From assembly GCF_932526225.1 (NCBI RefSeq), contig NC_064037.1, positions 14,647,703 to 14,707,702 of the forward strand: 60,000 nucleotides of DNA. The letters run 5' to 3'. The notes under the pieces were generated by a model. That model saw only the letters and a program-made list of their open reading frames with translations. It was not told where the DNA came from and did no database searches. Shown here one piece after another: positions 40,601 through 47,735 of the stretch (position 1 is its first letter; the number at the start of each line of letters is the position of its first letter). The translations under genes and the position numbers were made by a program. This DNA comes from Nematostella vectensis (lineage: Eukaryota > Cnidaria > Anthozoa > Actiniaria > Edwardsiidae).

Positions 40601-43600
40601 TCCATAACTGCCACATAGACTAGTTTTCAAATTCCAATTTGTCTGGAGTCCATAACTGCCACATAGACCATTTTTCACATTCCAATTTGTCTGGAGTCCT
40701 TAACTGCCACATAGACCATTTTTCACATTCCAATTTGTCTGGAGTCCATACTGCCACATAGACTATTTTTCACATTGCAATTTGTCTGGAGTCCAGGAAT
40801 GCCACATAGACCATTTTTCACATTCCAATTCGTCTGGAGTCCATGACTGCCACATAGACTAGTTTTCACATTCCAATTTGTCTGGAGTCCATAACTGCCA
40901 CATAGACTAGTTTTCAAATTCCAATTTGTCTGGAGTCCATAACTGCCACATAGACCATTTTTCACATTCCAATTTGTCGGGAGTCCATAACTGCCACATA
41001 GACCATTTTTCACATTCCAATTTGTTTGGAGTCCAGGAATGCCACATAGACCATTTTTCACATTCCAATTTGTCTGGAGTCCATAACTGCCACGTAGACC
41101 ATTTTTCACATTCCAATTTGTCTGGAGTCCAGGACTGCCGCGTAGACCAATTAAGCCAATCCATATTGCCAAGTAGTGAGTTTTTATTGCCCATTTAATT
41201 TTTCACAGTTAAACGAAGAGTTGTCCAAAGCACGACAAGAAATATCAAGTCTGACGTCGGAACTCAATGAAAGTCGAATGAGGTAAAAGGCGCCTTCTGA
41301 GTTACTGAGAAATTCATCATTATAAAAGGCGTCTGAGCCATCAATCATCTGCCTTGACAGCGGCTTTAGGCTTTGGTCACTTTTAGCATCATCTTGTAGC
41401 ATCTGAACGGATTCCTGTTTCTCGTGTCCCTTTCCTTGATCCTCCTTGATTGCCCCCCTTTGCTTTATCTTTAGAGAGACAAGTGGTTCAGTTGACCTAA
41501 AATCCCAACTGGAATCAGTTCGAATTGCGATGAAGGACAAAAATATGGAGCTTGCAAAGCTTAAGATACAGGTTGAAGAGTTGAAAAAACGTGCCTCTTC
41601 GGCAGGAGGAGCCAGCGATCAGCCCGCTTCACCAGGTACGAAGCATCATCTCTTTTACTTTAAGCAAGGCCAATCACGCCGCCATTTTATACTCTAGCTC
41701 AATTCCGAGTCACAAAAAGCATCCATTTCCATCGGCTATTTAAAGCGAGTATCCAAGATATTTTCAATCAAATATCGTCAATAACGTATCAGACTTATTT
41801 TGAAGTTTTCTTGCGAATAAACCGTTGTATTTTCATTTATAAACGATAACAATGGGGCTGTTGACGGACATTCTTTAAGGAACACGGATAACCTTAAAGT
41901 AAACTCTTACGTCTCCTTGTTAACAACAGCCAATTGCCGTTTTTTTATTGATTGCTGTTCTTGTCAGATGAGCTGAGGTCCAAACTTGATGAGATGCAGG
42001 ATCTGTTGGAAGCGGTTCAGGCCGAGAAGGAGAGCGCAGAAGCACAGGTGCGGTTACCAATGCTTCTTAGCGTCACGTGACCTTGAAACTAGTGGAAGGC
42101 AGTTAATCTTTCTTGATAGTGGTCTTGAGTCACTCGCACTCTTGTCCTAAGAAAGTTTAACAAAATATGAAAAAGTGCGTTACAAAACAACGTATAATCT
42201 CCTTATAACTTGTCCCAAGCGTAATACATACAAATTAACCAGGTATCCGTAAAAGGGATTTTTTTGCAAATGATCTAGTTTTTTTATGCAACTTCAACTT
42301 ATGAGTAAAGGTACAGCCTGTACCTAGAAGTACTATTTTCACTCCATTCCCATCCGCTCGAAGTTCGAAGGTCTTTTGATAAACCTGGATATGATCTTGA
42401 CTGTTTTCGACATTGCCGAAATCCCTAACATCATTCTCCACCACTATTCTTCTTCATTCGTTCAAATTGAATTCCGTGTACTTTTCAAGGATAATAGATC
42501 TCTCGCTCCACCCACTTTTTTCTATATAGGTGATGGGGGTTGTGTTATATAAATCTCACAGGGACTTTGGGCGGACAAGTAAACATATTAAAAAACGGGC
42601 GATACCACAAGTTGTCTGGTTGTTTTTTTAATACAATTATGTATTATCTAGGGCCAGTGTGTTATTTAGTATCGGTGTGTTATTTAGTATCGGTCTCTTG
42701 TGTGTGTGTTTTTAGGTGGATTTCCTCAATTCAGTTATAGTCGACCTGCAGGTAAGATTCAACACAGGCACATCATCGGGTGCATGCACACAAAAAAACT
42801 AGTAACCCGTATAACACTTTCTTAGATAAGTCAAAGAAACATTGAAGGTGGGGTCTGATAATGATCAAGCGTTCAAATATTAAGTGTGGAATATCATTAC
42901 CTATATTATGATTATAAATTTATTACCTTTTTGCAATTTATCGTGATTTGACCTGTCCTTAGTATTCAAGTGTTTAACCCCAAAACTGTGTCTTATTCAG
43001 CGCAAGAATGAGGAGAATCAGAAGCGAATCGATGCCTTTATGATGGGTGAGGCTCCTGACAGAAACGGTCTGCTCTTCTCGTAAGTATACTTAGGCATAG
43101 TTTCGGCTGTAACGCAGTCAAGCTTGTTGGGATTTCCAGTCAGACACACACGTTATTGTATTTCCTTGTTTTCTAGAATACAAGTTTTTTTTATTTCCAC
43201 CAAGCGCATACGAGATTCAAGCAGTCAAATATACACAAGCATTGCCACGTTTCAGTGTCTGAATTCTCTTTTGTGATTTGTCAGAATACGATAGATATTC
43301 CACCCGTACTTGTCGGTGTACAGATCGAGCTGTAACCAGGCGCGTACCCAGGATTGGCTGAGGTAGAGGGGGGATAGGGGGTTATAGGTAGGACCGTAGG
43401 TATCATATAGAAAAAGCATAGTATATGAAGGTTCCTTGATACGAAATGACCCACTTCTTGGCCGCTAAGATAAAGTGCGCGCGAACCCTGCACTCCTTCC
43501 TGTGTACGCACCTGGTAACAGTATTATGATCAAAGTAAACTCCCACTCAGCACTGTAGCCATACGTGAATGCCATAACTTGTTATTGTAGACCCGACTTG

Positions 43601-44577
43601 GACGAACCTGTCAACCCGCGCTTCAAGCCGCGTCTGTTTTGCGATATCTGCGATGAGTTCGATCTGCACGACACAGACGACTGTCCCACACAATGCTCCG
43701 GGCCGCCGCCCGAGGAGGAGGGCGTGAAGCATGGCGGGAACCGTGCGGAAGAAAGGCCGTATTGTACCATATGTGAGGGTAAGCGGAATAACAAGAAACC
43801 AGGCATTGAATGGTTAAAGCTCAAGCAGGGCTCTAAATATCAGAGGAATACAGCAGCATTAAGAAACTATTAGGGCTACAGCTACACCCCTACTGGTCAT
43901 TTCCTTATTATTTATTAAATATTGATATGGGAGGGGGCTACTACATTTTTTTAATCTAGATGATTATTATTATTTTGATGTCTAGGTCAATGCAATGTTC
44001 TGCTTGTTTATGTGTAGCCAACTGATTGATTCCTTTCACTCTAGTGTTTGGTCACTGGACACATAATTGCGATGACGAGGAGGTAAGGGCTGTCAAGTGG
44101 AATTACTAACTGGTTTTACGTTGCGTTGATTGTTACGTTGTTTGTTCTTACGTTGCGCTGGGGATTGGGTCGAGTTGATTAAGCGAACTGCATGCTGGGA
44201 CGCTTTTAGAGGACGCAAATCAACATGGCGTCGTACATGTTGGATGAAACATGACCCAGTTCTACACCCTAGGCCATATGTAGAGTCCTGATATTCGGGT
44301 CTAAATCCTGTATTCCTGTCCAGTATCTATCCCAAATCCCACCTCGTCCTGGTGACTAAAATCTCGTTAATGTTGGCCCAAATCCCCTTCTCAGATTAAT
44401 ATAAGGTGGATCATGGACCCAGTATGGTTACTTATGCCCCCTCCCCCCTCTTCTCAAACTTATATTGCTATATAAAAATACCCCAACCTCATCCCCTTCG
44501 TGACATAGCTTTTTCTTCTTCGGGATTTTGTTACGAACTATTTATAATTTTATGTCAAACCTTTTTAGACGTTCTGA
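9756..44577 (+). CDS. CLIP1: CLIP1 (CLIP-170) microtubule plus-end tracking protein, complete, 40 coding exons, about 1866 residues
   Basis: Exons: 9756-10627, 12845-13106, 13483-13563, 14007-14105, 14440-14585, 15663-15726, 16435-16569, 16901-17182, 18563-18620, 18938-19021, 19257-19324, 23773-23861, 24849-24930, 25802-25885, 26256-26324, 26411-26557, 27543-27689, 28079-28225, 28575-28721, 29568-29714, 30036-30182, 31283-31429, 32331-32456, 32852-32998, 33182-33328, 33762-33908, 34706-34852, 35195-35341, 36492-36704, 37584-37703, 39333-39439, 40207-40336, 41209-41282, 41475-41635, 41968-42047, 42716-42751, 43001-43080, 43591-43778, 44045-44082, 44569-44577. All are GT-AG with consistent phase. 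Order: basic Ser/Thr-rich region (1-150), two CAP-Gly domains (about 155-310), coiled coil (about 395-1770), conserved [12 protein letters not shown], two CCHC zinc knuckles, C-terminal EETF. It should bind growing microtubule ends and EB proteins through the CAP-Gly region and dynactin p150 through the tail. The tail can also fold back on the CAP-Gly domains (known for CLIP-170). It is longer than human CLIP1 (about 1430 residues), largely because of the repeated 147-nt exons. Confidence 0.93.
10628..12844. other. CLIP1 intron 1
   Basis: AT-rich intron of 2.2 kb between the two halves of CAP-Gly 2. I see no coding segment, inverted repeat or tandem array in it that I can support. Confidence 0.6.
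12845..13106 (+). CDS. CLIP1: CLIP1 coding exon 2: end of CAP-Gly 2 and Ser-rich linker
   Basis: Completes CAP-Gly 2 with [19 protein letters not shown], a strong match to the family, then a Ser/Ala-rich linker ([16 protein letters not shown]). Acceptor CTCAAG and donor GTTTGT. It ends on a codon boundary; with exon 1 it encodes 378 residues. Confidence 0.93.
17285..17770. repeat. 25-bp minisatellite, about 18-19 copies, in a CLIP1 intron
   Basis: Unit CCTTACCATACCTCACGCCA plus CCTAG, 25 bp, with scattered single-base variants and degenerate flanks from about 17230 to 17790. The copies are strongly C-rich on the + strand. It lies in the intron after the exon at 16901-17182. Confidence 0.93.
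18161..18300 (+). mobile_element. CAGGCCCGTA-family (hAT-like) fragment with two G homopolymers
   Basis: Begins CAAGCCCGTACCCAGGATTT and carries G17 at 18187-18203, closely followed by more G, and G16 at 18257-18272. The terminal motif matches the ends at 9177, 23254 and 43337. No right terminus recognised. Confidence 0.5.
19457..19734. repeat. 93-bp tandem repeat, three copies, CLIP1 intron
   Basis: Three near-identical copies of a 93-bp unit starting TAGGGCTTGGGAGAATTTAT; differences are mainly in the length of an A-run. The minus strand stays open across the copies but has no recognisable protein character. Confidence 0.93.
19735..20835. other. AT-rich part of a CLIP1 intron
   Basis: About 1.1 kb of AT-rich sequence with T- and A-runs and no gene, array or inverted repeat that I can support. 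Confidence 0.55.
20836..23251. repeat. 1.2-kb direct tandem duplication inside a CLIP1 intron
   Basis: Two head-to-tail copies of about 1208 bp: 20836-22043 and 22044-23251. Both begin TTTTGGTTATGGTTGGCGAT and end AGTTTTGTGTGTG. They differ only by scattered substitutions and small indels (for example near 20935 versus 22138, and 21970 versus 23180), so the duplication is recent. Neither copy shows coding character or LTR-type ends. Confidence 0.93.
23254..23647. mobile_element. hAT-like MITE with CAGGCCCGTAGCCAG termini
   Basis: Left end CAGGCCCGTAGCCAGAATTT and right end (reverse complement) CAGGCCCGTAGCCAGG form inverted repeats. Flanks GTGTGAG and GTAAGAG could be a diverged target-site duplication. 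It contains G19 at 23279-23297 and an internal duplication around AAGCGGACCTT. Starting with CAGG and generating short duplications of 7-8 bp is typical of hAT elements. No transposase. Confidence 0.7.
23955..24770. repeat. 206-bp higher-order tandem repeat, about four units, CLIP1 intron
   Basis: The period is 206 bp: the same phrase recurs at 24043, 24249 and 24455. Each unit is itself made of shorter related phrases such as CTCCATATTCCTGTTGCCCT, TTGTAATGTT and ACTTGTAAAAGT, so it is a nested repeat. Because 206 is not a multiple of three, successive units give end-to-end false open frames. Confidence 0.9.
24974..25228. mobile_element. 255-bp MITE with TTAA at both ends
   Basis: TTAA at 24974-24977 and 25225-25228 flank imperfect inverted repeats: AGCGGCATTGTCACCA on the left and AGCGCATTGTCACCA on the right in reverse complement, followed on both sides by CTTCCGG. 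Its terminus differs from the TTAA element in UBE2L3 intron 3, so it is a different family. Confidence 0.7.
25480..25598. mobile_element. 119-bp miniature foldback element
   Basis: The left arm begins GGCCGGCTCC and contains AGCAGGTTAGCGCTAACC. The right arm in reverse complement begins GGCCGGGTTCC and contains AGCAGGTTAATGCTAACCC. Arms of about 34 bp leave a short spacer. Confidence 0.65.
26411..26557 (+). CDS. CLIP1: CLIP1 147-nt coiled-coil exon, copy 1
   Basis: 49 codons, phase 0 at both ends, from [10 protein letters not shown] to VSQEKDEIK. First of the run of 147-nt exons; ends with the shared motif of the module (SQEKDEIK, compare SQERDQLK in copy 4). Confidence 0.9.
26558..27542. 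other. CLIP1 intron between 147-nt copies 1 and 2
   Basis: About 985 bp with no repeat or coding segment that I can support. A cryptic CAG acceptor near 27487-27489 runs into an in-frame stop, so the exon start at 27543 is preferred. Confidence 0.5.
27543..27689 (+). CDS. CLIP1: CLIP1 147-nt coiled-coil exon, copy 2
   Basis: 49 codons, phase 0, from [10 protein letters not shown] to AAKELTELK. Its acceptor (TTTGAAG) has a weak pyrimidine tract close to the site but is the only one that keeps the frame. Confidence 0.85.
28079..28225 (+). CDS. CLIP1: CLIP1 147-nt coiled-coil exon, copy 3
   Basis: 49 codons, phase 0, from [10 protein letters not shown] to ASQELQKAQ. The acceptor is CCCAAAG; the other nearby AG either leaves the frame or meets a stop. 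Contains LKGKTSEI, similar to LKQKTSDV in copy 9. Confidence 0.85.
28575..28721 (+). CDS. CLIP1: CLIP1 147-nt coiled-coil exon, copy 4
   Basis: 49 codons, phase 0, from [10 protein letters not shown] to [10 protein letters not shown]. The ending SQERD-x-LK is the clearest form of the repeated motif. Confidence 0.9.
28722..29567. other. CLIP1 intron between 147-nt copies 4 and 5
   Basis: About 850 bp of AT-rich sequence; nothing recognised. Confidence 0.5.
29568..29714 (+). CDS. CLIP1: CLIP1 147-nt coiled-coil exon, copy 5
   Basis: 49 codons, phase 0, from [10 protein letters not shown] to VSSELHKEQ. Length and phase fit the module; its C-terminal motif is diverged. Confidence 0.88.
30036..30182 (+). 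CDS. CLIP1: CLIP1 147-nt coiled-coil exon, copy 6
   Basis: 49 codons, phase 0, from [10 protein letters not shown] to [10 protein letters not shown]; ends with the SQERD-x-LK motif. A short CTAGAGTA repeat lies in the intron just before its acceptor. Confidence 0.9.
31283..31429 (+). CDS. CLIP1: CLIP1 147-nt coiled-coil exon, copy 7
   Basis: 49 codons, phase 0, from [10 protein letters not shown] to VQTERERLK. Acceptor GATAAAG, purine-rich and therefore weak, but frame and length agree with the series. Confidence 0.85.
31758..32215. mobile_element. Tc1/mariner-like MITE in a CLIP1 intron
   Basis: Left end CAGTGGAACCCGGATTTTAC and right end (reverse complement) CAGTGAAACCTGGATTTTAC. TA follows the right end; the left flank has CA instead, probably a mutated TA. 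The interior is rich in ATATCG/CGATAT-like inverted phrases and has no transposase. Confidence 0.7.
32331..32456 (+). CDS. CLIP1: CLIP1 126-nt coiled-coil exon, copy 8 (one heptad shorter)
   Basis: 42 codons, phase 0, from [10 protein letters not shown] to HKAEVERE. It is exactly seven codons shorter than its neighbours, so it removes one heptad and keeps the coiled-coil register. Confidence 0.87.
32852..32998 (+). CDS. CLIP1: CLIP1 147-nt coiled-coil exon, copy 9
   Basis: 49 codons, phase 0, from [10 protein letters not shown] to [10 protein letters not shown]. The middle, [16 protein letters not shown], aligns with [15 protein letters not shown] in copy 10, the strongest similarity between neighbours. 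Confidence 0.92.
33182..33328 (+). CDS. CLIP1: CLIP1 147-nt coiled-coil exon, copy 10
   Basis: 49 codons, phase 0, from [10 protein letters not shown] to [10 protein letters not shown]. It follows copy 9 after a short intron (183 bp), consistent with a tandem duplication of exon plus intron. Confidence 0.92.
33762..33908 (+). CDS. CLIP1: CLIP1 147-nt coiled-coil exon, copy 11
   Basis: 49 codons, phase 0, from [10 protein letters not shown] to TAKEKETLE. Middle [17 protein letters not shown] aligns with copies 9, 10, 12 and 13. Confidence 0.92.
34706..34852 (+). CDS. CLIP1: CLIP1 147-nt coiled-coil exon, copy 12
   Basis: 49 codons, phase 0, from [10 protein letters not shown] to [10 protein letters not shown]. 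The acceptor CGCAG is followed by GTAAG, so the exon itself starts with a donor-like sequence. Confidence 0.9.
35195..35341 (+). CDS. CLIP1: CLIP1 147-nt coiled-coil exon, copy 13 (last of the run)
   Basis: 49 codons, phase 0, from [10 protein letters not shown] to [28 protein letters not shown] aligns closely with [19 protein letters not shown] of copy 12. Confidence 0.92.
35342..36491. other. CLIP1 intron after the 147-nt exon run
   Basis: About 1.15 kb, no array or inverted repeat recognised. Confidence 0.5.
36492..36704 (+). CDS. CLIP1: CLIP1 71-codon coiled-coil exon next to the 49-bp splice-site array
   Basis: 213 nt, phase 0, from [10 protein letters not shown] to [10 protein letters not shown]. 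The donor is AAG followed by GTAATACC. The [18 protein letters not shown] segment resembles the middle of the 49-residue module, so this exon may be a lengthened relative. Its last 15-20 bases and donor are copied many times downstream. Confidence 0.92.
36690..37495. repeat. 49-bp minisatellite carrying copies of a 5' splice site
   Basis: Unit: ATGAGACCACTAAGGTAATA, CTGTGTTCACACAATCACTG, AGAGACACC (49 bp). The first unit is the end of the exon at 36492-36704 plus its own donor at 36705. AAG followed by GTAATA recurs at 36754, 36803, 36850 and then every 49 bp to 37438: 15 intact extra copies. One mutated copy follows at about 37486 (AG, GTTAAT). In the exon's frame, extension past the true donor meets TGA after eight codons. 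Confidence 0.95.
37811..38122. mobile_element. foldback element with arms of about 75 bp in a CLIP1 intron
   Basis: The left arm contains GTATTCGTAACGTCGGGATG and CACAGAATTTCATTGCGTAG. The right arm in reverse complement contains GTATTCGTAACGCCGGGATG and CACAGAATCTCATTGCGTAG. Arms cover roughly 37811-37885 and 38048-38122. No coding capacity. Confidence 0.75.
38123..39332. other. rest of the CLIP1 intron before the exon at 39333
   Basis: About 1.2 kb; nothing recognised. Confidence 0.5.
39440..40206. other. CLIP1 intron, AT-rich
   Basis: About 770 bp between the exons at 39333-39439 and 40207-40336, with A/T runs and no other structure recognised. Confidence 0.5.
40358..41150. repeat. 48-bp minisatellite, about 16 copies, in a CLIP1 intron
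   Basis: Unit: TGGAGTCCATAACTGCCACA, TAGACCATTTTTCACATTCC, AATTTGTC (48 bp), with some higher-order pattern of variants (CATGACTG, CAGGAATG, CTAGTTTTC). As 48 is a multiple of three, the minus strand stays open as a 16-residue repeat, which is an artefact of the period. Confidence 0.95.
43337..43514. mobile_element. 178-bp CAGGCGCGTA-type MITE in a CLIP1 intron
   Basis: Left end CAGGCGCGTACCCAGG, right end in reverse complement CAGGTGCGTACACAGG. GTAAC flanks both sides (43332-43336 and 43515-43519). Same terminal family as 23254-23647. Confidence 0.65.
43591..43778 (+). CDS. CLIP1: CLIP1 exon with zinc knuckle 1 and start of knuckle 2
   Basis: Encodes [20 protein letters not shown] (Cys-x2-Cys-x5-His-x4-Cys) and, after an acidic linker, EERPYCTIC, the start of the second knuckle. 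In CLIP-170 the distal knuckle and C-terminal tail bind dynactin p150 and the protein's own CAP-Gly domains. Confidence 0.95.
44045..44082 (+). CDS. CLIP1: CLIP1 penultimate exon: second zinc knuckle
   Basis: Completes the second knuckle as [11 protein letters not shown] and continues to DDEE. The exon is only 38 nt. Reading through its donor would replace the conserved terminus with VRAVKWNY before a stop. Confidence 0.93.
44569..44577 (+). CDS. CLIP1: CLIP1 last coding exon: C-terminal TF and stop
   Basis: After the acceptor CTTTTTTAG the sequence reads ACG TTC TGA, giving a protein that ends EETF. Human CLIP1 ends DDETF, the EEY/F-like tail recognised by CAP-Gly domains, which is why this tiny exon is accepted. 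Confidence 0.85.
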   Translation, partial: TF

Positions 44578-44647
44578 GAAATGAGGCTTACCATGAAAAG
44601 TGAGGCTGGAAAATTCATCAACCGAATGCCACGTGATGGCTCGTCCC

Positions 44648-44843
44648 TGATGGAGAAGCTCGGCAAACGTCTAAGCTGTTATAGGTTAACTCCCTGATAT
44701 ACTATAAGGTCTTCCTCCCTGATGGAGAAACTAGGCAAACGTCTTAGCTGTTATAGGTTAACTCCCTGATATGCGATAAGGTCTTCCTCCTTGATGCAGA
44801 AACTCGGCAAATGTCTTAGCTGTTATAGGTTAACTCCCTGATG
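44648..44843. repeat. tandem repeat of about 83 bp, nearly three copies, in the CLIP1 3' UTR or flank
   Basis: The phrase CTGTTATAGGTTAACTCCCT recurs three times, with CTTCCTCC and TGATGGAGAA between. Located directly after the stop codon region. Confidence 0.85.
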
Positions 44844-45092
44844 TGCAAGCAACTGGAGCAAAATTGTTTCGGGCTTTTAGACACAAAAACAGCTTTCACA
44901 ATCGTGGTTTTGTCATTTTACGTTACCCATGAAGCAACTTGGGTTGTTACATATTGGATTCTTCTAGTACAACATTATTTGAACTAGGTGTATATATAAG
45001 GTGTTTATATTTGTTAAACGTGGAAGAAAACTGCAATGAACATTCTTAAAAAATGTAATGATAAGGAAAATGTATAGGGCGGGCGTTGTTCG

Positions 45093-45269
45093 TCTGCCTC
45101 GTATCCAGGCGTGTCCAGCGTCCGTTGAAAAGAAGCCGATCGCATCCCGAAGCGAGGCCGACCGCAAAGGCTCATGGGAAGGCGGGCGTGCATAATCCTT
45201 CCCAGGATGCATTCCGCGCAGGACATGAAAGTTGTGTTACCAAGTTGAGACGCCTGGGTACGAGGCAGA
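45093..45269. mobile_element. 177-bp foldback element with TCTGCCTCGTA termini
   Basis: Left end TCTGCCTCGTATCCAGGCGT and right end in reverse complement TCTGCCTCGTACCCAGGCGT. The interior is GC-richer than its surroundings. No coding capacity. Confidence 0.7.
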
Positions 45270-45616
45270 TGGCTTGTGCACTTGGTTTGTCACGCCTGCC
45301 ATCAGACATTATCGCTACGCAGGATAAATGAGGCATGGCAAATATGCCATACACGTGGATACTCTATACAAGTAAAGTAGATATTTTTTATATTTATTTC
45401 TCTCATAAACGTTTTAGATAGACTTTTTACATAATCATCTCAAGTCACCCTAAGTTGGCACTAAGATTATATCATATTACTTATACTAAGATTATATAAC
45501 TTACAAAGCTTGTCTTGGATGCTACTACAAAGTGCGCTCCGATTCCGTTTGTCATTCAATGTAATGATCGAGTGCTAATTGATATACTGCAAGTATGATA
45601 CAAAACTCTATGATGA

Positions 45617-45622
45617 AATAAA
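45617..45622 (+). terminator. candidate polyadenylation signal AATAAA for CLIP1
   Basis: First clear AATAAA downstream of the CLIP1 stop, about 1.04 kb away and beyond a foldback element. Position is plausible only; transcript data would decide. Confidence 0.25.
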
Positions 45623-45679
45623 TACTATTGGTTTATGTAAAGGTGTTTGTGATGATATATTTTCCTGCCTATTGTGTCT

Positions 45680-46040
45680 GTCTGTAGTGCTAGGTCCCAA
45701 GTTGGAGTCCCGGTTCCTACGTGAGTTGAGTTGGTTCTCGACCTTTCTCTGAAGGTTTTTCTCCGTGTAGTCAGGGAGCATGTGTACTCCCATGGGAAAT
45801 GGGATAGATGCAAGAACCAACTAGGAACCAAACTCCTGTTTGACTACGGAAGGAAAGGGAGGAAGAAAGGAAGGAAAACTTCCTTCCTCCCTTTCCTTCC
45901 TTAGTCAAACAGGAGTTGTATACCGGCTGCCTGAGTCCCCATCGCTCTGTATTGCCTGTGCCTATCATGACTGGGCTCCGGGTTCGATTCCCTGTTCCGA
46001 CGTGAGTTGATTAAGTTGGTTCTTGCATCTATCCGGGTCC
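45680..46040 (+). other. possible SINE-like repeat pair with a tRNA B-box-like motif
   Basis: Two related phrases, CGGTTCCTACGTGAGTTGAG near 45710 and TGTTCCGACGTGAGTTGATT near 45995, each follow a similar leader. The second has GGTTCGATTCC at 45981-45991, matching an RNA polymerase III B box. No complete tRNA cloverleaf was found. Confidence 0.3.
45832..45916. repeat. long near-perfect hairpin (35-nt arms, one mismatch)
   Basis: The left arm 45832-45866 begins ACTCCTGTTTGACTACGGAA and pairs with 45882-45916. The loop is about 15 nt and itself purine-then-pyrimidine (GGAAGG, CTTCC). It lies between the two SINE-like phrases. Confidence 0.85.
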
Positions 46041-46120
46041 TTGTTGTTTCTTACGAGGATTCCAAGATTGGCCAAACTTAACGCGACTTCTCCCCCTTCA
46101 GCTTTGCGTGGCCCGCCGAC

Positions 46121-47169
46121 CTGTACAGGACCCGAAATGATCCCAGGACCCGAAATGATCCCCAAAAGTACCCCAACTGATCCTCGGACCCGAAACGATA
46201 CCGAGGAGTCCCCGAAATCAACCCCAAGGAATTGCAGTAATGGACAAATGGAAAGCAGAAGAAATACTTGCAATTATTGAAGCATAATAAAGGGTTAACA
46301 GCGACTCGATTTCTAAACAACGTGACATAAAGATATTAAATTCCAACACAATACTTCTATTTATTACATTGCCCGGCGTTAAACCCATAAACAGAGACCA
46401 AAACAAATACACAACTTTAAATTGCTACTGAAAGGAATATAGCATAAACATAGCACAGCTTTGCTCAGATCAACCAAACTTTCGACCTTCCATCACACTC
46501 TTAACATTTTGCGGTTCCGACACATGACTCCGACACTATAAATCTCATTTCCGGTAAACATCATACACTTGAACAACCCTTCTACTACCGATGCAAAATA
46601 TTAAGAGGATGTGAAAACAATATTATGTGAGTTTTGAGTTTCCTCATGTAGTCGTGCGTACACCCCGGCATGATCTCGTATGATAGGTCTTTCATTCACC
46701 GAAAAAAAACATGCCAAAAAATAACTTTAAAACATTTCGCTTCCTATGTAAAGCAGCATGTCCCATCTGTAAAGACTTTCTTTTATGGCTTGTTATTTAA
46801 AAACGATTCATCCACGCCGGGCTCCTCGAATTACTATCACAGGAATTGTTAGTTGACCCCAATTTCTGACTCAACCACTGTTTTTCCCCCGTAGTCGTAT
46901 ATAAAAATCTTAATACTTAAATCTTAAATCTTAGTTAATGTAAATTTCCTTTTAATAACACAAACAAAGCTAAATGTTTCCTATGTTTTTAAAACTGAAA
47001 GCCAATCCTTACACATTCATTTAGTTGTCTATTACTGTAATTCCTTGGGGATCATTTCGGGGACTCTTGGGGATCGTTTCGGGTCCTGGGATCAGTTGGG
47101 GTACTTTTGGGGATCGTTTCGGGCCCTGGGATCGTTTCGGGTCCTGGGATCATTTCGGGTCCTGTACAG
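46121..47169. mobile_element. 1.05-kb DNA element with long, internally repetitive inverted ends
   Basis: The left end (46121-46245) starts CTGTACAGGACCCGAAATGA and repeats GGACCCGAAA-type phrases several times. The right end (47033-47169) is its inverted counterpart, with GGGATCATTTCGGGTCCTG repeated. The 790 bp between the arms have no coding signal. Superfamily not recognised; the palindrome CTGTACAG sits at both tips. Confidence 0.75.
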
Positions 47170-47170
47170 G

Positions 47171-47735
47171 CCAGTGGTTGGGTAGTGTACATTGCCTAAG
47201 TATCGGGCCTTTGGGGTTTTAAGGGTAGGAGATATTAAGGCTTTTCAAAGTCACGTGACCTATGACGTCATTGATATTGAGTGGCACTCGTCATCGAGGC
47301 CAGTGGTGAAGTAGTGTACATTGCCTTAGTATCGGGCCTTCAGGGTTTTAAGGATAGGAGATATTGAAGCTTTTTAAAGTCACGTGACCTATGACGTTAT
47401 TGACATTGATTGACACTCTTCATCGAGGCCAGTGGTTGAGTAGTGTACATTGCCTGAGTATCGGGCCTTTGGGGTTTAAAGGATGGGAGATATTGAAGCT
47501 TTTTAAAGTCACGTGGCCTATGACGTAATTGACATTGAGTGGCACTCGTCATCGAGGCCGGTGGTTGAGTAGTGTACATTGCCTTAGTATCGGGCCTTCA
47601 GGGTTTTAAGGATAGGAAGCTTATAGGATATTGAAGCTTTTTAAAGTCACGTGACCTATGACGTCATTGAAATTGATTGACACTCGTCATCGAGGTCAGT
47701 GGTTGAGTAGTGTACATTGCCTGAGTATCGGGCCT
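47171..47735. repeat. 129-bp tandem repeat, four full copies plus a partial, with E-box and CRE-like sites
   Basis: Units start near 47171, 47300, 47429, 47558 and 47697 with CCAGTGGTTGAGTAGTGTAC. Each full unit has CACGTG (47252, 47381, 47510, 47648) followed 5 bp later by TGACGTCA or a one-base variant. The array starts immediately beside the 46121-47169 element and is interrupted by the LINE tail. Confidence 0.92.

Noticed and set aside
40355-41172. Long minus-strand frames with a 16-residue repeat ([16 protein letters not shown])
   Set aside because: They exist because the 48-bp period is a multiple of three and lacks a stop; the array is intronic.
44083-44112. CLIP1 ending by read-through of the penultimate donor (VRAVKWNY)
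   Set aside because: Splicing to 44569 gives the conserved EETF terminus, which fits known CLIP-170 tails.
45960-46040. tRNA gene at the GGTTCGATTCC motif
   Set aside because: No matching A box or acceptor-stem pairing at proper distance; at best a SINE-like relic.
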